A stretch of 64,000 nucleotides of DNA, taken from assembly GCA_024404675.1 (NCBI GenBank), contig JAKSPO010000006.1, forward strand, positions 1-64,000, in the 5' to 3' direction. Of this stretch, positions 26,391-33,769 are shown piece after piece. The DNA comes from Lachnospiraceae bacterium. GTDB taxonomy: Bacteria > Bacillota > Clostridia > Lachnospirales > Lachnospiraceae. A model generated the notes under the pieces. That model ran no database searches, was not told the origin of the DNA, and saw nothing but the letters and a program-made list of their open reading frames with translations. Each line of letters starts with the position of its first letter. The first letter of the stretch is position 1. The translations under genes and the position numbers were made by a program.

Positions 26391-28919
26391 CTACTTAGCG
26401 TCAGCATTCATCCACCAGAAATAATCCCTCAGGGATTCATAATAATTTGTATTCAGAATTGCTCTTGAAATATTAAAACGGTTCTTCACCATTGTTTTAT
26501 AGCTGTTCAGATAATTCTTCTTAAAGGCCTCGTCCCAGTTATCCTCAGCACCGTTCAGCCAGGTCGCTTTGCCGGTATTGGCATTGTAGCGAACATAATC
26601 GGTTGCAAAGCAGTTGTCCTTAAACTGCACAAGACCGGGCGTGTCGGACAGAATATCCGCTCCCATCAGAAGTCTCGAATCATACTCGATTCCCATCAGA
26701 TTCAAAACCGTCGGAAGAATGTCGATATTACTGCATACCTTGTTCACCTGTACCGGCTTTGTGATGTTCGGATTCCAGATAATAAGGTTACTTTCAAAGA
26801 GCTCAAAATCCCACTCGATGTTATGTCCCACAAGCTCATTACGATACTTTGCCTCAAGCAGATATGCGTAATGATCCGGTCCAAGAACAATCAGCGTGTG
26901 ATCCAGAACACCTGCCTCGTCGAGCTTTTCAATCAGATACTCGATCGCATTATTTAACTCAATATTGGCAGCCAGATAGCAAAGCGCCGGCTCACTGTAT
27001 TTCAGGTGTCCGACCTGACTTTTATGCTTTCTCGACATCGCCTGCGTATCCCAGGTATATCCGCCGTGGCCGCTCATAGTCATATAATAGGCATGGAACG
27101 GTTCCTTGTCAACATACATAGGGATGCTCAACTCCATCATCTCAACATCGGATTCGGGGAACTGATGTGTCACATTCAGTCCGGACCATTTTGCGAGATA
27201 TGTATACCCCATATTCGGGTGTGATTTATGGCGGTCATAATAGGTATAATCGTGGTTATGGAAGGCAAATGTCGTATACCCTCTTGCCTTCAGAAGATTA
27301 CCGAGACAGAACGGCATCAGGTTCTTCGAGGAACGGCTGAAGCTGTTACTCTTCTGCGTATCCGGCAGAAGTCCGGTACAGGCCGTGTACTCACCGTCAC
27401 TGGTACTTGTCATCCAATAGGGCACATAGAAATTATTGAAGACAAAGCCTTCCCGCACCAGTCGATACAAGGTCGGTGTCGTGTCCTCACGAACCGCAAG
27501 CGGCGAGAACGTCTCTGCGGTAATCATAACAAGATTGTAGCCCTCGAACATGCCGGTATAGGCATTCTTTCTGGACGGCTGAAGGCTGGCCACATACTCG
27601 TTGATCGTCTGATGGGATTTGTTGCTTGTGGACAGTGCGAGCGATGCAAAATCAATCGGCATAACCTGCGGAGAACGGTCAATCGGCGTCGGTGTCGGCG
27701 TAGGCGTATCCATCGGTGCCTGCGTCACTTCAATCGTCGGCTCGATTACTTCAATCGGCTCCGGTGTCGCAATCGGCGGCAGCGTAATAATCGGATTCTG
27801 GTCAATCACGACATCGCCGACCTTTGTTTCGTCGTAGGTGAGGCACATCTTGATATCCTGCACAAAACCGATCAGCAGGCCATTTTCCTTAATGCCGCGA
27901 TCCACCTGCCACTCCTTGAAGAATACATTCTTACGACCGCTTGCCACAGCACTCTTCGTATTCATAAGCCCCATCGCCAGAACGCACATCAGTACGGACA
28001 TGGCAAAAACGCCTCCGGTGTAGATTCCCGATACCTTGCTGTGTCTTACCCTCTTCAAAACGCGAAGCAGTACATAGACGGCAATCGGAATCATCGCAAG
28101 CACGACAAATAAACCGCGAGAGAAAAGCGCGGAAACAGCGGCACGCCAGAACTGCTTAGCATCTCCTGCGTTGCCGGCAACATATATAGTTAGATACGTG
28201 TTGAAAAGCTGCTGATAGACCGCCTGCACCACAAAAAGAGTCGTCACGGCAGCCAAAGCGATGCCGTTAACAAAGCGCACGACCTTATCCTTGATGCGCG
28301 CAACGATTGCCGCATACAAAAAGCCAAATGCAAGCGAAAAAAGAAGCAGATAAATCACAGTGCTTCCGGCAGGTCTTCCGTTGATTGTTATATGGAAGGC
28401 GAGCTCATTCCAAAAAAGCACCAGTCCCGGAAAGAGGAACTGATAAAGAAGCTGTAATACGGGCACCTTATCCTTCTGTAGCAAGGGCTGTTCGGTGGGT
28501 TCCGTGAAAGAATCGGTTTCGTCGGTATCCGCACGATCCGTATCGGAGACTTCTGTTTCAGACACTTCGGTGGACACTTCGGTGGACGCTTCAGTTTCGG
28601 ACACTTCTGGTTCGGATACTTCTTCCGGCTCCGCAGCAGAACTTTCCGCAGAGCGTTCAGGAGTATCCCCCGCAGGCGTATCACTTGCAGATGAAGCTAC
28701 CTCCTCTTCGGGTTCGCTCTTCGGCTTTGTAACAAGCTCCGTTGAAGCTTCTTCCAAGGGTGCAAGCTCCGGCACTTCCTCCGCCGTAGGTGCAGTGGCC
28801 AGTGAGGATTTCATCTCCTCTCTTGCAAGCATCAGATCAAGTTCTAACGGGATCTCCTCCGAAAGGATATCCTCTAACGTTATTACCGTTTCGGTTTTAT
28901 TCTCAAAATCGTCTTTCAT
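26391..28919 (-). CDS. LtaS-like sulfatase-family polymer synthase with long acidic N-terminus
   Basis: The 842-residue protein has an unusual 145-residue cytoplasmic N-terminus rich in Glu, Ser, Thr and Val. It is followed by about five transmembrane segments (150-335), a Pro/Thr linker (about 400-425) and an extracellular alkaline-phosphatase/sulfatase domain. The likely Thr nucleophile lies in WMTSTSDGEY near residue 503, and the metal-binding GPDHY motif is near 680. LtaS-type enzymes transfer glycerol-phosphate from phosphatidylglycerol to build lipoteichoic acid; relatives make other phosphopolymers. Own promoter TTGACT-17-TAAAAT. The acidic tail is not typical of LtaS and could bind partner proteins. 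Confidence 0.88.
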   Translation of the reverse strand: MKDDFENKTETVITLEDILSEEIPLELDLMLAREEMKSSLATAPTAEEVPELAPLEEASTELVTKPKSEPEEEVASSASDTPAGDTPERSAESSAAEPEEVSEPEVSETEASTEVSTEVSETEVSDTDRADTDETDSFTEPTEQPLLQKDKVPVLQLLYQFLFPGLVLFWNELAFHITINGRPAGSTVIYLLLFSLAFGFLYAAIVARIKDKVVRFVNGIALAAVTTLFVVQAVYQQLFNTYLTIYVAGNAGDAKQFWRAAVSALFSRGLFVVLAMIPIAVYVLLRVLKRVRHSKVSGIYTGGVFAMSVLMCVLAMGLMNTKSAVASGRKNVFFKEWQVDRGIKENGLLIGFVQDIKMCLTYDETKVGDVVIDQNPIITLPPIATPEPIEVIEPTIEVTQAPMDTPTPTPTPIDRSPQVMPIDFASLALSTSNKSHQTINEYVASLQPSRKNAYTGMFEGYNLVMITAETFSPLAVREDTTPTLYRLVREGFVFNNFYVPYWMTSTSDGEYTACTGLLPDTQKSNSFSRSSKNLMPFCLGNLLKARGYTTFAFHNHDYTYYDRHKSHPNMGYTYLAKWSGLNVTHQFPESDVEMMELSIPMYVDKEPFHAYYMTMSGHGGYTWDTQAMSRKHKSQVGHLKYSEPALCYLAANIELNNAIEYLIEKLDEAGVLDHTLIVLGPDHYAYLLEAKYRNELVGHNIEWDFELFESNLIIWNPNITKPVQVNKVCSNIDILPTVLNLMGIEYDSRLLMGADILSDTPGLVQFKDNCFATDYVRYNANTGKATWLNGAEDNWDEAFKKNYLNSYKTMVKNRFNISRAILNTNYYESLRDYFWWMNADAK

Positions 28920-29004
28920 ACAAGCTCAGCTTTCTATCATTTCGGAACATTCCCCATAGGACCCAAAAGGCCCTCTCCCGATAGTTTTCCCCAAACCCCG
29001 CTCG

Positions 29005-29033
29005 ATTTTACAGCATTACACACAATAAGTCAA
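29005..29033 (-). promoter_or_regulatory. Sigma-A promoter of the LtaS-like gene
   Basis: Minus-strand TTGACT (29033-29028) and TAAAAT (29010-29005) with a 17-bp spacer, about 85 nt upstream of the start codon. Confidence 0.8.
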
Positions 29034-29095
29034 ATATGTGTTCGTTATGTGAATTTTGACACGATTTCTGAAGTTTTTAAAGAATTTTCCTCCTC

Positions 29096-29128
29096 GTAAG
29101 CATATCCGCTACACAGCGGAAGCTTACT
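29096..29128. other. Two-tier hairpin between the small-protein terminator and the LtaS promoter
   Basis: GTAAGC and GCTTAC form an outer stem and CCGCT/AGCGG an inner stem, separated by a small internal loop. It has no T run, so it is not a terminator. Role unknown. Confidence 0.4.
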
Positions 29129-29139
29129 TCTGACATAAA

Positions 29140-29168
29140 AAACCGGTGTGCACTTTGCACACCGGCAG
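29140..29168 (-). terminator. Rho-independent terminator after the 72-residue protein gene
   Basis: A minus-strand perfect stem CCGGTGTGC/GCACACCGG followed by TTTTTTATG immediately after the stop codon. Confidence 0.9.
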
Positions 29169-29171
29169 GAA

Positions 29172-29390
29172 TTAGAAAAGCTTCTTCAAAGAACCAAGTG
29201 CACTGCTTGCACTGTCAAGCTTAATCTTAGCCTTAACACCATCCACAACCTTGTCGATTGCCTCGTTCGGAACCTTATCTCCGACAACCTTCTTAACGGT
29301 ATCAGCCGGGTCAGCCTTGAAAGCCTTCGTAAGGGAATCATCCTTTGTGATCTTCTCTACAGCATCCTTAATCATAGCAGTAACGTCCAT
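29172..29390 (-). CDS. Small helical protein of 72 residues, function unknown
   Basis: This short lysine- and aspartate-rich protein is predicted helical, with a FKADPADTVKKVVG segment in the middle and ending LGSLKKLF. It has no signal peptide or transmembrane segment. A clear GAGAGG site lies eight bases before the ATG at 29390; an alternative TTG two codons upstream is less likely. It is the last gene of the secA-prfB-uvr-NYN-glycosyltransferase-nucleotidyltransferase series and has a strong terminator. The pattern is loosely like small leader-type peptides, but I cannot assign a family. Confidence 0.7.
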   Translation of the reverse strand: MDVTAMIKDAVEKITKDDSLTKAFKADPADTVKKVVGDKVPNEAIDKVVDGVKAKIKLDSASSALGSLKKLF

Positions 29391-29455
29391 CTTCAAATCC
29401 TCTCTTTCCTTCGCGCTCTTCGGCGCCTTTTATTCTATTATACATCACATGCGGC

Positions 29456-30622
29456 TCATTTTCTATAGGTATGAATCCGCATTTTTTTGAAAAGCTTCAT
29501 CTGCTCCTTGTGCTCTTTATAGTTGTTCCAAAGTCCTTTAGACCCTTTGCCGCGCTCGAGAATTCCTTTTTTGAAATAACGGCAGATCTGATAAAGCCAG
29601 GCAAATGGCCGAAGAATCTTATGCTTCTTCGCAGCCTCCCAGTTCAGTAGGCCGCGCTTCTGAAGCTGCCAGACTGCCACGCCGTTATTCAACACGGCAG
29701 TCGTTGATTTGTCGACTGGATCCTTCTTTCGTCCGAAGTTACCAGACTGATCCACCAACGAAAGAAGGCGCTTACAGGCATCCAGCTCCGCATCCTTACA
29801 CCAGGAATGCTCCGGCGCATGAAAATAAATCTCGCACGTTCTCGTAACGATTTTTGCAAGCGTCGTAAGCCCCACCTGATTGGTAAGCGGCTTTAGCTTA
29901 TCGCTCCAGAAACGCTCATCCACCACCGCCTCAACATAGAACATCCAGTCAAGAATCTGGCGAAGACCGAGTCCCGAAAGAATGTGATGCGTTATATGCT
30001 CTAAGAATATCAGTCCATTCAGCTCATCCGGCAAGGTGTCGATTTCGTACGAACCGCCTGCTGCCACGATGCGACTTACAGGCTGTGCCTCGTCAAGAAT
30101 ACGGTCTAACGCAAGCTGCCCTTCGGAGTCCTTGCCTGCGAAGAAGTAATGTAACTCACTCGTAAAGCGTTCCTTCTTAAACTCAATATGCCGACGGTCA
30201 TCCACATCTAGCTTAAAGCCGTTATTCTCATATGCCCGTCTTGCCCGCTCCATCGTCTCTAGGTCTCTTGGATACGGCAGAATGTCGACATCGCCCATCA
30301 TTCGAAGCGACGGGTCCGGATAATACATCGCCGACGAAGAGCCCTTCAGAATAACGGGGCGAATCCCCTCGGCACGAAGTGCCTCCGTGAGTGACTTCTG
30401 GTTCTCCATATACCGGCGCAGCTGCTGCATCTGTCTGGCGCAGTCAATCTCCCATTTGGCAAGAACCTGCTCCTCGACCTCATAGCGTCCGAGCGCTTCG
30501 GCGGCAAGTATATGAACCGACTGCTGCTTAAGCTCCTCGTACACCTCAGCCGTTACCGGGCCGGGCGTCGGGGCTTCGTTGAAAATCGCAGTCCTCAGAA
30601 TGTCAAGTGTCTTTGGATTCAT
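29456..30622 (-). CDS. Uncharacterised nucleotidyltransferase-fold protein (PF14907-like)
   Basis: The 388-residue protein has the layout of the uncharacterised nucleotidyltransferase family: an N-terminal helical part, then VILKGSSSAMYYPDPSLRMMGDVDILPYP near residues 91-120, with the G-S-S and D-V-D nucleotidyltransferase-fold residues, and a helical C-terminal half ending in basic residues. Members occur with polysaccharide and peptide-modification genes; the substrate is unknown. It starts 30 nt after the glycosyltransferase-like gene, so the two are probably an operon pair, and a 72-residue protein gene follows. Confidence 0.8.
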   Translation of the reverse strand: MNPKTLDILRTAIFNEAPTPGPVTAEVYEELKQQSVHILAAEALGRYEVEEQVLAKWEIDCARQMQQLRRYMENQKSLTEALRAEGIRPVILKGSSSAMYYPDPSLRMMGDVDILPYPRDLETMERARRAYENNGFKLDVDDRRHIEFKKERFTSELHYFFAGKDSEGQLALDRILDEAQPVSRIVAAGGSYEIDTLPDELNGLIFLEHITHHILSGLGLRQILDWMFYVEAVVDERFWSDKLKPLTNQVGLTTLAKIVTRTCEIYFHAPEHSWCKDAELDACKRLLSLVDQSGNFGRKKDPVDKSTTAVLNNGVAVWQLQKRGLLNWEAAKKHKILRPFAWLYQICRYFKKGILERGKGSKGLWNNYKEHKEQMKLFKKMRIHTYRK

Positions 30623-30652
30623 ACCGTTCCTTCCTACCTATGTGCGCCCATT

Positions 30653-31882
30653 TTACAGAAAATGGCGGATAATCGTCAGATAATTATTCCTGATATCACA
30701 GTTCCGAAGCAGATACGAAAGGCCGTTCTGTCCGACCTCGGAAAGGTCAGCCGAGCATACCCTTCTCACGCAGCGGCTAAATGCTTCCGTGCTGCCCGGT
30801 TCACAGGCTACGCCGAAGCCTCCTGCCTTTACGATACGGCTCATCGGCGAGCCCTCCGGTGTAATCGCTATTATTACCGCCTTCGCCATCAGAAAGCCCT
30901 TCAGCTTGGCGATTGCGGCATCTGCACTCATCGGCTCCTCGCGGTCGAACACGACGCACACCTCACAGGTCTGCACGAAATCGTTTCCGAGGATTCCCGG
31001 GAGCTTACGATATGCGCAGGCATTGTCAAAAGGATGCGCATTCATATACTCGATAATCTTCGTATGCGCATTCCAGGTAAAGCTCTTGCTGACTCCCGCA
31101 AGCGCGAAGAATACGCTTTCGTTGTATCGCTCCGCCTCCATACAGGAGAGTACGAAATTGCGGTCCGTATCGTCCGCAAAATCCCCCGCAAAAAGGATTG
31201 CGGTTCTGTCGGTCGGGATATCCGCTCGCGACTTAAGTGCAGCACGCTTCTCCGGACTTACGGACTTATCGGTAATCGTAAAGCCGTTCCGACACACATC
31301 AAGCTTCTCTTCCTTCAGGAAGGAATTGTGCGAAAGCAGATACGCGGCATCCTCCTTACTCTGTACACGGATGAAATCCGCCATCTTGTAAACATCCATC
31401 TCACGACCGCGATTGTAATAATAATTCACGGTCGAACGAAACAAGCCGTTCAGCCGAAAGCCCTGCTCGGCACTCTTCTCCTCGTGCGCACGCTCATAGA
31501 TATGATCCGCCAGAAGATAAATTCTTGCATAATCCCGTCGTCTGTAAAAGCCGGCCACGGAGAAATACGGATCAATCGGCGTTCTTGCGATGATTAGATC
31601 AATCTTCACCTCCGTGAAAAGTCTCTCCTTTCCACTGAGTAGTGCCTCCGCGATATTGGTTCTTGCATCATCGGACCAGACACGAATGGAATTGATTGCC
31701 GCAGCATAAGCTTCCGAAGAGCTTACATCCTGCTTACGAAGCTGCACGCGAAAATTCCCTGCCGCACCGGTACCGATTCTGATCGGACCGAGGCAAAGCG
31801 TATATACGCGATTGCCACCGCGCACGAATTCCTTTCGGAGTCCTTCATCTGCCTTATTGTCTGTCAAAAATAATACGTTCAT
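30653..31882 (-). CDS. Glycosyltransferase GT-B-like (family 4-like) protein
   Basis: The 409-residue protein begins MNVLFLTDNKADEG and shows a GT-B arrangement. The N-terminal Rossmann-like half ends with VYKMADFIRVQSKEDAAYL near residue 165, the next segment starts VCRNGFTI (like the NG linker of GT4 enzymes), and a C-terminal half has ILFAGDF near 232 and FLMAKAVIIAITPEGSPM near 342. A clear E-x7-E motif is absent, so it is a divergent member. It probably transfers a sugar to a surface or secreted polymer; the acceptor is unknown. It lies between the NYN protein and the nucleotidyltransferase. Confidence 0.65.
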   Translation of the reverse strand: MNVLFLTDNKADEGLRKEFVRGGNRVYTLCLGPIRIGTGAAGNFRVQLRKQDVSSSEAYAAAINSIRVWSDDARTNIAEALLSGKERLFTEVKIDLIIARTPIDPYFSVAGFYRRRDYARIYLLADHIYERAHEEKSAEQGFRLNGLFRSTVNYYYNRGREMDVYKMADFIRVQSKEDAAYLLSHNSFLKEEKLDVCRNGFTITDKSVSPEKRAALKSRADIPTDRTAILFAGDFADDTDRNFVLSCMEAERYNESVFFALAGVSKSFTWNAHTKIIEYMNAHPFDNACAYRKLPGILGNDFVQTCEVCVVFDREEPMSADAAIAKLKGFLMAKAVIIAITPEGSPMSRIVKAGGFGVACEPGSTEAFSRCVRRVCSADLSEVGQNGLSYLLRNCDIRNNYLTIIRHFL

Positions 31883-31956
31883 CCGCTTCTCTCCCCTTCA
31901 AGCGTTCGATTCCCGGGCATATACATCACCATCCGAGGAAGCTTTAAAGCCTTACT

Positions 31957-33129
31957 TTATTCCTCCGAAGCGTTCTTCACTTCCGGATCGCCACCTGCTT
32001 GCAGCTGCTCTAAAGGCTTCTTCTGCACACGATGCTTCTCGGATTTATAAATCTCGGTAGCACGGTCGTTGTCATGTAACTCTTTCAGAATATAATTGTG
32101 GAAATCCCCAAGATTAGAGGTATCCTTCAATGCGCGACTAACCAGATCCTTCTCGGAATCGGTAAGCTCCGCACGCGGTCTTCGTCCGTTCTTCTTAGCA
32201 GGCTTCGGCTGCTTCTGCTCGGCTTTACTACGTTCTACTTCTGTAGAACCACTTGTGGGAATAAGCTGTGCACGAAGATCTGCGATGCTCAGATTATCTA
32301 AGTAGCTATCATCATTACTTTCATTCACAACCCTTACAGGCTGCTTCTTCGGCGGCTTCTGTACGCTCATACGAACCGTATCGGGCGTAGCTTTGGTAAT
32401 CTCAGCAGCCGTTTCGTTCTGCTTCTTAAGAAGCTCCTTCTCCTCGCGCGGTGCATGATTCTGCTTCCGATTGTTGCGATTGTCGTGCAGGTTATTCCGG
32501 CGATTGTCGTTTCTTCCCTCGCTTCGGTTCTCGTTACGATTGTCACGCGGATTTCTGTGCTCGCTACGGTTACCGCTGTTATTGTGGCTTCGATTTCCGT
32601 TACTTCCGTAGCTGCTTCTTACATTGCTCTGCCCATTCTGCGATACATTTCGGCTACCACGGCTTCTCTTATTCAGAACCTCGTGCTCGGTCGTGTTCTC
32701 AACAACCGGCTTCTTCTTACCAAAAAGGCAGGCAAAGAATCCGGTCTTCTCCTCCTTACGGGCAATTACCTGCTCGATATCCGCATAGCGCTCTACGATC
32801 TCACCGGTCTTACTCTGCATCTCGTGAATCGCAGGCTCATAGCCCTTATCGTTCGATATAATGAAGAAGCGGTCTGCCGCATTTTTCGCGATATCGTAGC
32901 CGAGATGCACCATGATAATGAAATCGAGCGCATTCTTGCCGATCTGGTCATTCTTGATCAGCTCTACGGTCGCATCGCAGTGCAGGATGGATTCTGCCTC
33001 GATCAAAGACATCTTCGAACATTTCGGTCCGAGGAATATCTTCACCTCGTCGTTCTTCGTCAGCTTCAATACGCCGTTCAGTCCGGCTGAGCTGACATTT
33101 TCAAAATCTACATAAAGTAATCTTTTCAT
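31957..33129 (-). CDS. NYN/PIN-like RNase domain protein with Asn/Arg-rich linker
   Basis: The 390-residue protein starts with a PIN-like fold (about residues 1-125): YVDFENVSS near residue 5, KNALDFIIMVHLGYD near 63 and FFIISNDKGYEP near 85, supplying the acidic residues of NYN-type nucleases. A region of about 85 residues (roughly 165-250) is almost entirely Asn, Arg, His, Ser, Gly and Glu, an intrinsically disordered RNA-binding-like linker. The C-terminal part is basic and helical. The ATG at 33129 has AGGAGGA just upstream. It follows the HD-domain nucleotidase gene. RNA cleavage is inferred from the fold. A TTCTAC-N4-GTAGAA palindrome lies in the gene at 32233. Confidence 0.8.
   Translation of the reverse strand: MKRLLYVDFENVSSAGLNGVLKLTKNDEVKIFLGPKCSKMSLIEAESILHCDATVELIKNDQIGKNALDFIIMVHLGYDIAKNAADRFFIISNDKGYEPAIHEMQSKTGEIVERYADIEQVIARKEEKTGFFACLFGKKKPVVENTTEHEVLNKRSRGSRNVSQNGQSNVRSSYGSNGNRSHNNSGNRSEHRNPRDNRNENRSEGRNDNRRNNLHDNRNNRKQNHAPREEKELLKKQNETAAEITKATPDTVRMSVQKPPKKQPVRVVNESNDDSYLDNLSIADLRAQLIPTSGSTEVERSKAEQKQPKPAKKNGRRPRAELTDSEKDLVSRALKDTSNLGDFHNYILKELHDNDRATEIYKSEKHRVQKKPLEQLQAGGDPEVKNASEE
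32233..32248. repeat. Dispersed palindrome TTCTAC-N4-GTAGAA, copy 3
   Basis: A perfect inverted repeat with spacer TTCT inside the NYN gene, encoding Ser-Thr-Glu-Val-Glu in the disordered part of the protein. Confidence 0.7.
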
Positions 33130-33173
33130 GTTTCCTCCTAAATTGTATGCTAAGGGAAGCATGAAACGCTTTT

Positions 33174-33767
33174 TTAGCGACTGATCTCGTCCAATGTCTT
33201 TTCATAGGACGGAAGGAACTCCGTAAGGAATATCCGCGCCTCTTCCACCTGCATCTCTTCGATGGAAGTCTGGATGGTCCGCCGTGCCTGGTCAAATTCC
33301 CGGTTGCCGGCCTTACCCTCCTCGATGCACTTGATTAATGCGGAAAGCTTATCTGCTGCCTTCACAAGAGGCTTCAAAGCCGCATCCTCACCTGTCGGGA
33401 AGAACAGTCCTCTGTACTCGTCCCGAATATCCTCCGGGAGCATGGAAAGAAGCGATTCCGCCGCCTTATCCTCAATCCCGTGGAACAGGTTCTGCATCTC
33501 TAAACTGTAGTACTTTACGGGCGTCGGCATATCGCCGGTGATGATTTCATTCGCATCATGATAGATACCGATCAGAGCCGCACGTGCGGGATCGTAATGC
33601 TTCCCAAGCCGGCGGTTTCCCAGTACGGCAAGCACATGCGCAAGCATAGCGACCTCTAAGGAGTGTTCGCTGATATTTTCCTTCTCGGAATTGCGCATCA
33701 GTGCCCAACGCTCAATGTATTTCATTCTTGACATCATAGCGAAAAAATGACTGCCCATATCGTTCAT
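33174..33767 (-). CDS. YfbR-like HD-domain 5'-deoxynucleotidase
   Basis: The 197-residue protein carries the YfbR signature: RWALMRNSEKENISEHSLEVA near residue 18 with the first metal His, YHDANEIITGDMPTPVKY near 70 with the HD pair, and a later D in KAADKLSALI. YfbR removes phosphate from deoxynucleoside 5'-monophosphates in the cytoplasm. It lies 3 nt after the uvrA stop region and is probably expressed with the uvr genes. Confidence 0.9.
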   Translation of the reverse strand: MNDMGSHFFAMMSRMKYIERWALMRNSEKENISEHSLEVAMLAHVLAVLGNRRLGKHYDPARAALIGIYHDANEIITGDMPTPVKYYSLEMQNLFHGIEDKAAESLLSMLPEDIRDEYRGLFFPTGEDAALKPLVKAADKLSALIKCIEEGKAGNREFDQARRTIQTSIEEMQVEEARIFLTEFLPSYEKTLDEISR

Positions 33768-33769
33768 CC

